Under the pieces are notes generated by a model. The model was given only the letters and a program-made list of their open reading frames with translations, had not been told where the DNA came from and searched no databases. A DNA stretch of 64,000 nt, from positions 1,612,001 to 1,676,000 of the forward strand of contig JACZZP010000003.1 in assembly GCA_015183035.1 (NCBI GenBank). The letters run 5' to 3'. The position numbers were made by a program, and so were the translations under genes. This stretch comes from Meloidogyne chitwoodi (taxonomy: Eukaryota > Nematoda > Chromadorea > Rhabditida > Meloidogynidae). Below are positions 25,540 to 37,557 of the stretch, one piece after another (within the stretch, counting starts at the first letter, position 1; each line of letters starts with the position of its first letter).

Positions 25540-27724
25540 TCAATGCACGATCCTGAACAATATTAAAGACCTCTTTGGTTTTATCTCATAAGACTTGTGA
25601 GTTATATTTTCGATAGCAGGTCTCCAATGCCAAAATTGACCACTTGGTTTATTACCCGGATCGCCATAAAATCCATTAAGCGAAGTATAAGCGCAACCCC
25701 CATGCCACCACGCGCTATATTTAAATTTAAAAATATCTTAAAATAAAAATTAAATAATACCCTCGTCGACGAAACTTTGCACAATTTTCTTTGTTATTTT
25801 CATCGTTGTCCACATCAAACGTTGTGAAACTTCGATTATTGCAAAGTTGTGTGAAAAGATCTTTCTCTGGTCGAGCACTGAGATTGCCACGCAGATATTG
25901 TAAATCTTTTATTCGGTATCCTTCAGAGCTGCTCAAAATCTATTTGTATTTTGCAAATTTTATATTTATAAAAATTTTATATTAAAAAATTAATTGTAAA
26001 AATAAATAATTTTCTCATGGAAATAAAAGCTAATAAAATATTAAAATAAGATAATAATTTATACTTTAAACTTCCAGTCACCCCACCAATTGCCAGAATC
26101 ACCAAAACCGCTACAAGCTTTTGAAACACAAAAATCGCCTTGAAGCCGGATACGCATTTCCAAACGACAATTACTTTCCACAAATGCAGATACACGATCC
26201 AATCCAAGCCAATGATCAGCATCTGGTAAGTCGCCAAACCCATAGGCATAATCATTAAAACTAGCATTCCAAAAAGGCCATTTTTCACTTGTACGTCTAA
26301 AAATAAATTTTTTTATCGTAATAAAAAACCTTTGTAAAACAATCCAGCCTTGTTCAGCTTCCATTTCACAATAAGCATAAAAATCGCCATAATTAGGAAC
26401 AGAAAGTTGATATACACCCGATCCTTTGCCATTAGTCCGAAAGTGCTCACAGTCGATCAGTTTTCCTACCGGGGATAGATTCTAAAAAGCCATGTTTTAG
26501 GCAAATTATTAAATGCAAAAACTGATACGTGAAATGGAAATCCTTACTTACTAATTGTTTTCCTTGCGTTATTGAAGAAAGTGTTGTCGATGAAACAGTT
26601 GTTAACAATGAGGGTAATCTTCTCGTAGGTGAAGAGGTCCATTTGTATGTTTGAAGAGAAATCGGCACTTGTTTTAAAGTACGTTCGGTCATTGTTGTGG
26701 TAGGTATGAACGAAGGACGATGCCCAGTTCGTACGTGCTCTGCCTGAAGAAGGCGAGATTCAACCTTAGGCCTTTTGTTTTGAAATAAAACATCATGAAA
26801 TGTTTCCAATAGTTCTTCGTTGCCTGGTTTAGTACTTGTAACATCATTTATCTGATTTCGTTGGTATGCCTCAGTCCATCGCTCCGTTTCGTAAGGTATG
26901 CTGCTTACGTACTCTGGCAATTGATTTTCTTCATTAGTAGCATAAACTGAATTATTGTTGCTTTGATGAAATATTATGAAGAGAGCAACCGCAAGCAGAA
27001 TGATTGCAAGAAGCGCAATTAAACAAAGGAGAACGTATTTTAATCCTCTAAATAAAAAATTTACACAAATGACAGGGGTTTATTACTGGTCTAATAAAAA
27101 AAAGTGAAAAATTTGTCTTAAGATTTTGCCGCCATCAAGTATATTTCACATAAGCTTTGCTTAAATATGACGTTTTTACAAATAAAAACAACTTATATCA
27201 GAATTTAAGCGAGTTCACACCTGAACACCAACATCCCGAACATCAAATGACATGAACTCAATAAGTTAAGCCAATTCCTTATTTATAAGGCTCCTGGGTA
27301 AGTTTTAAGGTGATAGCAGTATTTATTGGTGAGATTTTTGATTCCATCAATTAAATTCGAGTAGTCGGTGGGCCAAGAATATGTTTTTTCATTATTTTTG
27401 TGAAGTTGCTGTTCAGGGTTGACTCCTCAAAATGCAGTGGAAAAATTAAAAAAGTTTTTCCACGACCAGTAAATCCGTCTCCTGACGAAATTTAATAACA
27501 GATAAAATGCAAACTTACATCAATCCTTTGCTTTTTGATTTATTAAAGCGAACAGCAGCTGACAAACAAGGGTCTAATTCTTCTTCAAGATGATCACGTC
27601 TGAATAAACGTTCGCTTGTTCCAAAGTTTGAACATCCTATTCTACCACTCATTCTACTGTCTTCCCTTGGCATACTGTCCATGTTTACTTCAATTCGTTC
27701 GCAAACTGTATATGATCGTGTCAT
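25540..27724 (-). CDS. type II membrane protein with fibrinogen-like C-terminal domain
   Basis: Six exons, complement(join(25540..25714,25761..25939,26065..26296,26330..26481,26552..27047,27519..27724)), 479 residues. An N-terminal cytosolic part of about 70 residues with Arg/Ser-rich sequence is followed by one membrane segment (YVLLCLIALLAIILLAVALF). A stalk of about 140 residues rich in Ser/Thr comes next, then a fibrinogen-related domain from about residue 238: LIDCEHFRTNG, YAYCEMEAEQGWIVLQRR, WNASFNDYAYGFGDLPDADHWLGLD, FTTFDVDNDENNKENCAKF, AWWHGGCAYTSLNGFYGD. The DNDENNKENC loop resembles the calcium site of such domains. These proteins usually bind carbohydrate or matrix ligands; the ligand here is unknown. 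It is head-to-head with the NEMP gene. Confidence 0.87.
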
Positions 27725-28296
27725 TTTGTACTATATCTAAAATTAATGAAAATCGTACTGAATAAAAAATTTAGAGAAATTACGTAAATCAAAAAAAAAT
27801 GCGAAGAAATATACATATGTACATTAAATTTGTAAAATTGCATAAATAGGATGGATGTATGGATAAAAAATTGCAAGCGCAAAAAAGTCCGTTATTTGTT
27901 CGCGAAATGAAAGGGAAATAAATATTTGAATAAAATGGCAATTATGAAAATTTTCTCATTGTTAAAGTAGATAAAATGAATAGGAATCGAAATAATTAAA
28001 TTTCATCAAAAATATATGTAAAAACATAAATATTTATATGAATAAAATTGATGATATTTTTATGAATCTTAAAAAAAATGATTGCCAACAAATCCCAGCA
28101 AAACAAAATAAAAAATCAAAAACATTAAACAAATAAACGCCAAAATTTACGAGCCCGGTTTGGTGCAAGATTAATAACGAACCGTACAGTTCAAAAAGTT
28201 AAAGAATGATTTAAGAATTTATTCCTTTGAAATTTAATTTTTGCTTGTTTAAAAATTTATTTTAAAATAATTTTCATGTTATTTTTTGTTTTTTAG
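27725..28296. promoter_or_regulatory. possible bidirectional promoter region
   Basis: 572 bp between two divergent starts, the fibrinogen-domain gene (-) and NEMP (+). No ORF encoding the missing NEMP luminal domain was found here. Confidence 0.4.
28286..28296 (+). promoter_or_regulatory. splice acceptor abutting NEMP ATG
   Basis: TTGTTTTTTAG directly precedes ATGTTTTTG. It is either a trans-splice site or the acceptor of an unseen upstream coding exon. Confidence 0.5.
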
Positions 28297-29434
28297 ATGT
28301 TTTTGGAAGAGGGAATTAAAGAATATTTTCTAAATCTTCAAGTTTTGGCATCTATATTGGCAATTTTCATTTTTGTTTATGCCAGAAAATTAGTCAGGAG
28401 TGTTCCTGTATTTTACTTCACTGGAGTTTTGATTGGAATTTTTGCATCTTTTTTAATTTTTGGTTATTTATTTCAAAAACTTCTGCCAAATGTTTGTTAT
28501 TTTTAAAAATATTATTAATGAGATTTTAAATTTTGGGTTGCCAGATTTCCATATCTATTTGGTGGTTGGCCGTTGTCTGCTTATATTTATTATTTGACAT
28601 GGAAGAATATTGGCGTAATATTTTTTGAATATCGATTTTATGCAATGCTTTATTTGGTATTTTTAAAATTTATAAAATAAATTATTCAAAACGTTAAGGG
28701 AATTTTTACAATTCTTTCTCTTGCAGTTTGCTATAGAATGGGTCCACCAGAAGATGAACGTTCTTTGAACCTAATGGAATGGACACTACAAATAATATCC
28801 TTGACTTTAATTTATTTATTTAATCAGGTTGTTTCAAATTTTTTTAAAATATATTTTACCTTAAATAGGTTCAAGAAGTTGCATTTGCATTGATATTTTT
28901 TGTTATTTTTATATCATTCTGGAAAAGAAACGCAGACAATATATTTAGATTTTTTAGAATAGCATTGACAAGAATAAGGTTTAATCTTAATTTTTATATT
29001 TTTAATTATTATAGAGAATTTTTATACGGACCACAATCGCGAAAGCTTCTCTCGGAGGAGGAATATTTGGAAGAGGTATTATTATTAAAATTTTGTAATA
29101 AATATTACAAATATTTGCTAAAATTGTTAATAAATTAATCATTAATTTTTAGTCAAGGATTTATACAAGAATGGAATTAGAACGATTAAGACAATTCTGC
29201 AATTCCCAAAATTCGAAAACACACTGGCAACTTGTTTCACGTCTTAAAAAACCAAATAGGTTTGGAAAAATATTTAAAATAACAGTTATCTTTTAAAGGA
29301 TGGCAAGTTTTATAACGGGAGATAGTGATCATGTTTCAGCAATGGAATTTAGTTATCATTCTGAAATTTATTGTCAAAATGGAGAAGAAGAAGAAAGTGA
29401 TGAAGAGAATTCATATTTATCCGAAAATGATTAA
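28297..29434 (+). CDS. NEMP-family nuclear envelope membrane protein
   Basis: Seven exons, join(28297..28491,28545..28656,28699..28827,28869..28978,29015..29075,29153..29259,29299..29434), about 283 residues. It matches the NEMP1/TMEM194 core: four or five membrane helices, VRSVPVFYFTGVLIGIFASFL, FEYRFYAMLYL, VCYRMGPPEDERS, WKRNADNIFRFF, then the nucleoplasmic tail LLSEEEYLEESRIYTRMELERLRQFC, WQLVSRLKKPNRMASF. NEMP proteins sit in the inner nuclear membrane and support nuclear-envelope stiffness and fertility. Two oddities: the luminal N-terminal domain of vertebrate NEMPs is absent, and the exon 1/2 junction does not keep frame with a GT donor (exon 1 ends in phase 0, exon 2 needs two bases). 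A GC donor at 28485 would repair the phase but is a poor match. Confidence 0.82.
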
Positions 29435-29990
29435 TGGAGACAATCTTAATGCCTTATTTTATTAAAAACAAAACACTTTAATTTATAATTCTTTTTTTCC
29501 ATTTTTTTTGATCTCGCTTAATTCTCAAGTTTCTTAAATAAACATATTTGATAAATTTCAGTTTCAATTAAAAATTTTTTTATAGAATTATCTTTCTTTT
29601 TATTGTATAAAATTATTTACTAACTTTTTGTTATATTTTACCACTTACAATCAGTGATTTACGTTTCGTTGGAAAAAATTTTGGTGTTTCGCACAGGTCT
29701 GGTGCTCATGTCAGATATCTTGAAATTTTATATGGAATCGAACCCACATCAATTTGGTGGTGTAGTCTAAATGCGAAAAATATGAACAATATTAAAAAAT
29801 TTTCCATTATAATTAACAATTTTATTATTTGAGGAATTTTGCCCAAAATGAGGATTTTTTCCGATAAAGTTGAGGATTTTTCATTTTTTCATCTGGCAGC
29901 TCTGTTATAAACCAATTTCAAAAATAAGAAGAAAAATTATTTAAATTGGCGACTTAATAAAAATATAAATTGTAGTATATTTTTTTAAAA
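29435..29990. other. intergenic, convergent 3' ends
   Basis: Lies between the stops of NEMP (+) and the ClC gene (-). It contains GGTTCGATTCC on the minus strand near 29735-29745, like a tRNA B box, but no tRNA could be folded around it. Confidence 0.5.
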
Positions 29991-32900
29991 TTAATCATCA
30001 TTTTTTTGTAAATCTTGTATAACTTCTGGTAATGGTGTTTCTTCTAATGTTTTTAAATCTTCAACAGCTACAGATCTTCTCCTTAAATATGCTACAGCCT
30101 GAGCAACATTATTTGGATCTGCTGGTGATATATTCTCAATTATAGGAGTGGACTGATTTTCAAATATTCGACTCCCTAGCCGAAGTCTTATTCCATTATT
30201 AAATTCTTTTGGCTCGAATTCTTCACGAATAATTTGTAGACTAGTTGGTCTACCCTTAAAGTAAATTTAATTAAAATTATTATAAAATTATTTGTTCGCT
30301 TACTATTCTCTCATTTTCATTCGATTCACTCGTATTTTTATTGTTTTCTTCTGAGAAAACTTCATCCAAGTTTATTCCAACAATTTGACCATTACCAATT
30401 GTTTTTGTATAATCTCCACTTTTCCTTGCATTTTCTAAATCTATTTCTTGAATAGAATTTCTGCCAAAAGTATTTGAAAGATTTTCAGATTTAACAGCAA
30501 ATATTGAGCTTCTTCTTTTATTTTTTTGTATATCCAAAGTTGAACGGTGCATAGGCAACCCACTTTGTGATTTTTGAATGGCAATACGCAACTTAAAATA
30601 TTTTAAAAAATTAACAGTAATCTAACTATCGTAAATATTTCTAATTTTAATAAATATTATAATAATTAAAAATTCTCACATCTCTTAAAGCCACAACTCC
30701 AACCAAATGTCCTCGATCTTTAATAATAATAATAAAATATTATATTAAAAATAATTTACTAACCAGTTACATATGCCCTATTCAAATCTAAAAGCGAGAA
30801 TAATGAATGTACTTTGTAGACTGATGTTCTTCTTACTAACTTTTAAAATATAATTTAATAATTATATTTATTTTTAAATTTTACTTGGAATGGTGCAGGA
30901 TCAATCAATTTCTCTTCAATTTCAACTAATTCATTCAATTTAGTTAATTCCCATTCTCTACGCTAAAAAAAGTTTTTATTAAATTAATTTCAATTTTACT
31001 TCATCATCATGAAGATCATAATCAGCAGGTTCTGCTAAATGTTTATTTTGCATCATTCTTAATCTTCTTTTTACAGATCGTACATATTCAGAAATATTTC
31101 CTATTAATTAAAAATAATTAAATTATAATAAAACAAAATCTGACTTGATAATGATAATTGGTGATCAAAAGGTCCCCATTGAGAATATACAGAAGCCATT
31201 TTTAAGTCTGGACATGAAATTTTCTTTAATGGAGGTATGCTTGCTTCAGAACTTTCTAAAATTAAATTATAATAATTTTCTGAAAAAAAAATAAAATTAA
31301 AACCATCACTGTCACTTATTGTCTTCCAAGACATTAAAGCAAATGCATTTCGACGAACAGGTTTAACTGATGGAAAGAGTTGTCCAGAACTTAAATTACG
31401 CTTTTTTGTTGAAATTACTGGCTCCACAATGAATCTATGTATATTTTAAAATAATTTTAATTTTTAATTATTTTAAATAATCATTAATAAATATTTATTA
31501 CCTGCTATTATTATCTCTACAATCTTCAAAATTATTATTTCCTTGTTGTTCAATTACTGGAAATACTTGACTACCTAAACTTGTTTTTTGTTGTTCTTTT
31601 TTAGATTTAGTATGTTCCTTCGATTTTTTCCTTTTGAAATCATCATAATTTCTCATTTTTTGTACAAGAGAACTTTCAGATAAAGAACATCTACCTCCCA
31701 TCATTCTACGTGTTTTACATTCATTTTTAGTATTACCATTATTATTAGGTAATATTCTTAACAGATCATTAGCTCCATGACTAAATACTCTTCTACGGCT
31801 ATCTTCTTCTCCCTCTTCTAATTGTTCTGGCCCAAATGATCGACAAATATCCATTGCTGTATTATCAGATTCTGATTTCTTAAATTAATAATAAAAGAAT
31901 TCTTATTTTTTAAAACTAACAGATTCATCCATTTGTGCCTCACGGAAATGTTTATCAATAGTTTCTATAGCCATTCGAATTCTTCTTTCTGCTTCTCTTT
32001 TTCTTGCTGCTTCACCTATTTGAGCATTTAAAATTTCTAACATTGTTCTACGAGAAATTGATCCTAACAACATTAAAGAGTCTAAAAATAAAATATAAAT
32101 TAATATTTAAATCTAATTTTACTTGGATCGTCAACAACAGGAAATGATCGTAATTTTGGCATTTCAATAATTAAATTTCTGATTTCCTCGTATTTAGTCA
32201 CTCGGCAAATGTAACGTACCTAAATAAATATAAAATTGCAAATAAATTGTTTAAAAAACATTATCTTCCATAATGTTTTCTGCAGTATAGAGATGAACCC
32301 TGAAAATTTAATTTAAAAATTTAGAGAAATATTTAAATTATTTTATATAAATAAATATTACTCTGCATTTGAAGGTGGAATATCAGGCAAATATGGTAAA
32401 TTTTTAATTCCAATCATTACATCTATATAAGAGAATAAATTAAAAAAATAATTTATATTTTAAAAAAATTAATTACCGTAAATAGATGGTTGAATATAAG
32501 CACAAACAGCATTAGCAATAATTACAGCAATCTTTAATATTTTATTATAAAATTAATTTAAATTATATTATAACCATTAAAGGTATTAAATAAATTAATT
32601 GTCCAGTTATTTCACAACAAATCATTGCAACAGATACAGAATGAGTTATTGCACCTGTTAATGATGCTGCTCCTACAACAGCATATATTCCAGGAAATAT
32701 AGGCTAAAAATAAATATATATAATATTTTATTAAAAATTAATAAACTTGATCTGTTCCACCAGGTATTCCTTCAGGAAAAATAGTTGCAATAATTTCACC
32801 AATTAAACTATAAAAATAAATAATAATAAAATAATAATTATTATTTACCGTCCAAATGCAGCCCCAACAACAAATAAGGGCATGAACATTCCGCAAGGAA

Positions 32901-35736
32901 TTGGCATTGTATTACAAAGGGCAGAAAGTAATAACTTTAATTTTATATTATTTTTTAATAAAATAAATAAATAAATAAAAATACAAAAGTGAAGGCAAAT
33001 AATGTTAAAACCAAAAATACATTGTATGGACTAATTAATTAAATAAATTAAAAAAAAAAAAAGTTTTAAAAAAATTACCCATATCCCTCGTGGTTACTCC
33101 ATGAACCAAGTCTTTAAAAAATTAAAAATAAATATTAAAAAAATTAATTTATAAAATTTTGGAATTTTTTACAATTCAGAATGACATCCATGTGGAGAGT
33201 AAATTGGATGATAAAGACCTTTTGACCATGTACAATTTGAAAAGAAATCAATTACAGTTCGTGTAAATTTATACTTAAATTTAAATAATTTTAATTAAAT
33301 TAAATTTTTAAATACTCTTCCTGAAAGAAATCTGCCATATCCTCTAGGGTATGTAACCTTTTTAATTAATTAATTAAATAATATAGTAACATATAATCTT
33401 ACCGTTGCTACTAAAAAGGCAATTATAGCTGGATAAATAAGCCAACTAAATATATTAAAATTAAAAATTGTTAATATTATTATTATATTTTGTTTTAAAT
33501 AATTTTAATAAAAAAATAGGAAAAAAAAACAAAACATTTTATTATAATAATTTATATAAATTTAAATTAAATATAAATTACTTTTTTCTTATTTGTTCCT
33601 TTACAAAAGAATTTTGTCTTAAAAATATTACAAAACTTCTATAAAAAACAATAAAACCAGCACCAATAAAACCACAAAGTAATCTAAAATAAATTAAGTA
33701 TAATTTTATTAAATTATTACCCAATAAGTGCAAAAAAAGGTAATTCTTCTGGTTCAAAAGCATCTTCAGGAAAATGTGTTTGATAAAAGGCAACAAGTGT
33801 AACTTAAAAATTATAAATAAATTAATTAAATAATTATTTATTTATTTACCTTCAGTTTCAAAAGCAACAACTCTAAGTAATCTAATAAAAAAAATTAAAA
33901 ATAATATTTATTTATTTTAATATTTTTTTAAACCTAAAAACTGTAGCACCACAGGCAGCAGCAAAAAAACCACGCCAATAATTACGAACAGAAAAATGCA
34001 TAGTTGTTGTCTAATTAAATAATTATTAAGAGACTTTAATTATAAATTAATATTTAAATTAGAAGAATAATTTTATAAATTATTAATTAATTAAAAAAAT
34101 ATATTATAATTTTTAAATTTAATTTTAAAAATACTTCAATTGAGAATAGAACACCTAAAAAATATTTTTTTTATTTAAAAAAATATTAAAAAAAATATAA
34201 AATAAACTAACCACCAATAGGTGAACTAAAGCAACAAGCAACACCTGTAGCACAAGCAGCTGCTAACATTTCAGATTTTCTACATTCATTACCATAAGCA
34301 CCTTCAAATCTAGCTGCAATATTACTTAATAAATTAGCTGTGCTAGCAGCAACATGAACAAATGGACCCTTTTTTTAATTAAAAAATATTAATTTTTAAT
34401 TTTTAAATTACCATTTTTCCAATTGGAATACCTGAACCAAGTGAAAATGTTAATCCAACAATTTTTGATATTAAAGTTCTAGCAGCAAGATAATCCTATA
34501 ATAAAAATAATAAATTGATTAAATTTTTAAATTTTATTTTTTAACTTTTAAAACAACACCACGAAGTGAACATTTCATTTCTGGAATACCAGAACCTTTA
34601 AAATAAAATAAATATATTTTAATTAATTAAAATATAAAATTCACCAATAGCTTGAGGAGCAACATAATGAACAAAAATAGCAGAACATATAACAAGTAAT
34701 TCTGTATAACCAAGCCATGATAAATAAGTGCAAAAATAATCAAAATAAATATTTCCAGTATTTCCACTTATTGTCATTAAAACTAATTGAACTATTATTA
34801 TAAAATAAATAAATAAATAAATAATTAATTAAATAAATATATTTATACAAGTTTGTAAATATTCAACTACTCCATCAATAAACATTGAAGTAAGAGCCTA
34901 TAAAAATAAATAATATAAATAAAATAATTTAAATAATAATTTAAATACCATTCCAATGCCAAGAATTGCAAGAAATAACCAATCAATTAACTAATTAAAT
35001 TTAAAAAAATAATTAAAATTCATTATTTTTTAAATATACCATAAGTCGAAGATTTTTACATGAAAGTGCTTTTTAAATTTTATTTTTTATTTTTAAAATT
35101 AAAAATTTAAACCTTTTCTAGTTTTTTTAGCCATTTCTTTGAGTGTTATTCCAAATTTATTTATTTTTATTTGTGAAGTAAAAACATTAGAATTTTCATT
35201 TACCCATAATTCTGGAACATCTAATTCTTGAAATCGAACGCTTTTTTTACTTATTGTTGATTGAATACTTATTTTTGCTTCATTTTCTTTTTGTTGTTGT
35301 TCTTCTCCTCCTCCTTCACCATTATTATTATTATTAAAATTTAAAGAAGAAGAAGGAACTTTCAAAGTAGTTAATATTGTTGGGGCATTACCTTCAGCAA
35401 TTTGTTCGGCCCCACTCGGCTCCAACCGATAACTCCCCAACTATAATAATTATAAAATTTAAATTTAAGAAAACAAAACGATTAACTTGTTTTTATTATA
35501 TGAACGACCTATTTTTTATTTTTATTTTTTTAATTCCGATATATAATTATTTATTAGTATTTAATTTATTTTATTATTGTTTTTTTATTGGCCTTAAAAA
35601 ATTAAAAAAAATATAAAAAATTTACCACAGCATGTTCATAGCTATATTGTTGATCTAATTGATCAAATTCATTTTTTAAAACTTCGCTAGGACTTGAATA
35701 AGCTCTTTTTGCTGCCAATAAAGCTTTTTCTGTCAT
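29991..35736 (-). CDS. ClC-family chloride channel (ClC-1/2/K type, clh family)
   Basis: Thirty-six predicted exons from 35736 down to 29991, 1242 residues, all in phase. Exon high ends: 35736, 35440, 35068, 34990, 34897, 34791, 34595, 34495, 34368, 34154, 34010, 33881, 33802, 33683, 33445, 33357, 33273, 33111, 33030, 32934, 32807, 32703, 32531, 32422, 32299, 32219, 32081, 31878, 31434, 31255, 31100, 30962, 30839, 30717, 30591, 30254. Channel signatures: [66 protein letters not shown] (pore Tyr), then two CBS domains split by a long Ser/charged insert. The usual gating Glu (GKEGP) is Met here, as ClC-K channels have Val. The start may lie further upstream, since the frame stays open to an acceptor at about 35838. 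A 48-bp intron (31256..31303) is in frame and optional. Confidence 0.92.
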
Positions 35737-36507
35737 AGTAATTTGTTTATATCGAAAATTATTAGAAAAAGATAAAAAATAAGATTTTTGATAATTTTTA
35801 TTATTTATTTTTGAAATTATTTTTAATTTTTTTAAAGGCTAATTAGTATATTAAAATAATTAATATTTTTAAAAAATAATTTATATTTATTTAATCGTTC
35901 TATTAAATTAAAGTAAAATAAAATTGACAAATTATTTTTATTTAAATTAAAAAAAAAAAAGAATAAAATTATAAAAAAATATCTAAAAAAATATTTGAAT
36001 CAAAAAAAATTAAAAAAATGATAACTTTCTTTTTCTTTCTTTCTCTCAATTTGTTGACTATATATCAATATAATAATCAACATAAAACTTTCCAATTGTT
36101 TAGATGATAATAAATAAATATTTTAAAAGAGATTTGCATTTACAGGCAAAAACTGAAATTGAGGAAAATTTATTAAAAAATTATTTTTTTAATGTGCAGT
36201 GAATATTCTAAATAATATTTGGAATAAAATAATAATGGCCAAAGGAAAGGGGAGAAATACCAAAATTAGTAGAGAGAAGAATTTATTTAAAATGAGTACA
36301 AATTTAGTTCTATATGAACCTAAAAATGAGAAGAGAAACAAAAAATAAAAAAGAAAATTATTATTTTTTTATAAAAAAATAAAAATCTTGGCTAATAACT
36401 TTTTAATGATTTTATTTATTTAAATTAATTGATTAATTTCGAAATTCTTTTTTTTATTTTGGCTAAATTAATTCTTCATAATAAATAAAATATTATTTTT
36501 TAATTAA
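35737..36507. other. intergenic between divergent genes
   Basis: The 35737-35838 part is open in the ClC frame and could be additional N-terminal coding sequence or 5' UTR. The rest is AT-rich upstream sequence for both genes. Confidence 0.45.
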
Positions 36508-37197
36508 ATGAGATTATATAATTTTAATTTAATTTTCATTATTTTAATTTTTTGTTTTATTATTTTTTTAAATATTCAATCAAAAGGTTTTTTATTTAAA
36601 TTATTTAATTTTAATTTAAGAATATTATCAATTTCAAAAAAGAGAAAAACGTTTCATTGATTTACTTTTTGGTGCTTTATTATTTAGTGGAGGATATGCT
36701 TTAGGAAAACATTTAAAAAGTATTTATTATTAATTATTTTATTTTAATTAATTAATTTAGAAAATAATAAAAATAAATATTATAAACGAAAATATATTTT
36801 AAAAAATAAAGAATATTTAAAAAAAGATTTTAATAATAAAAAATTAAATAAAATTATTAAAAGGGAATATTTTAAAAAAATTGAAATTAAAAAAAATAAT
36901 AAATTAAAAAAATTAAATAAAAATAAAAGAAATTTAACAAATTCTTCAATTGAATTAAATAATAATAATTCTTCTCATTTAAAAAGTGAAGAAAAAATTA
37001 AAAAAGAAAATAATAATAATTTATTAAAAGAAGAAGAAGAAATTAAAATTAATAATAATAATCCTTATACGAAACCTTTAATTAAAAAATTTGGACCAAC
37101 AATTGTTAAAAAAGTAGTGCCTGGAATGACTTCAACATTAGGTGGAGCATTAGGTCCTGCTGGAGTACTGGCTGGGGGATATGCTGGGTTAGATTAA
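36508..37197 (+). CDS. small secreted or membrane protein, Lys/Asn-rich, unknown
   Basis: Three exons, join(36508..36586,36621..36719,36761..37197), 204 residues with consistent phases. The N-terminus is a strong signal sequence or anchor (LIFIILIFCFIIFLNIQS). Then comes QKREKR, a basic cleavage-like site, followed by FIDLLFGALLFSGGYALGKHLKK, a hydrophobic Gly-rich segment ending GKH. A long Lys/Asn/Glu-rich linker leads to a hydrophobic Gly/Ala-rich C-terminus (KKVVPGMTSTLGGALGPAG, then VLAGGYAGLD). I do not recognise the family. The layout would fit a processed peptide precursor or a membrane-active peptide. The two hydrophobic Gly-rich ends are far less AT-biased than the linker, which supports a real protein. 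The introns are 34 and 41 bp. Confidence 0.5.
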
Positions 37198-37557
37198 ATA
37201 ATTAAAATAAAATAAATATAATTATTTATTTTAATTTTTTAAGAAATATGGCTGCCGATTATTTAAACGAAAATTACCTTCAATAATTTGATAATGAAAT
37301 ACTCTGAATTTTTATTTAATTTTTATTTTTTAAAGATTAAAAAATATAATTATAATAATAACATTATATTTAAAAATAAATCAATTTTACAAAATAAAAT
37401 AAATATTATTTAGCTAAATATTGGACTATTATTTTTAAATAACTAATAAATATTATTTCCTAATTTAATGTAAAATATATTATTTATATATTTCCCCAAT
37501 AACTAAATAATATTTTATAAATATATATTTTTAATAATTAATTAATAAATTCTTTTT
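37198..37557. other. intergenic, convergent 3' ends
   Basis: AT-rich, no gene seen between the two facing stops. Confidence 0.5.

Noticed and set aside
29700..29790. Possible tRNA on the minus strand (GGTTCGATTCC)
   Set aside because: A B-box-like T arm is visible but no acceptor stem, D arm or A box; at best a tRNA-derived relic.
35377..35616. Plus-strand frames antisense to the ClC, mig-14, gdi-1, coq-3 and lmd-3 exons
   Set aside because: All are antisense shadows of well-supported exons.
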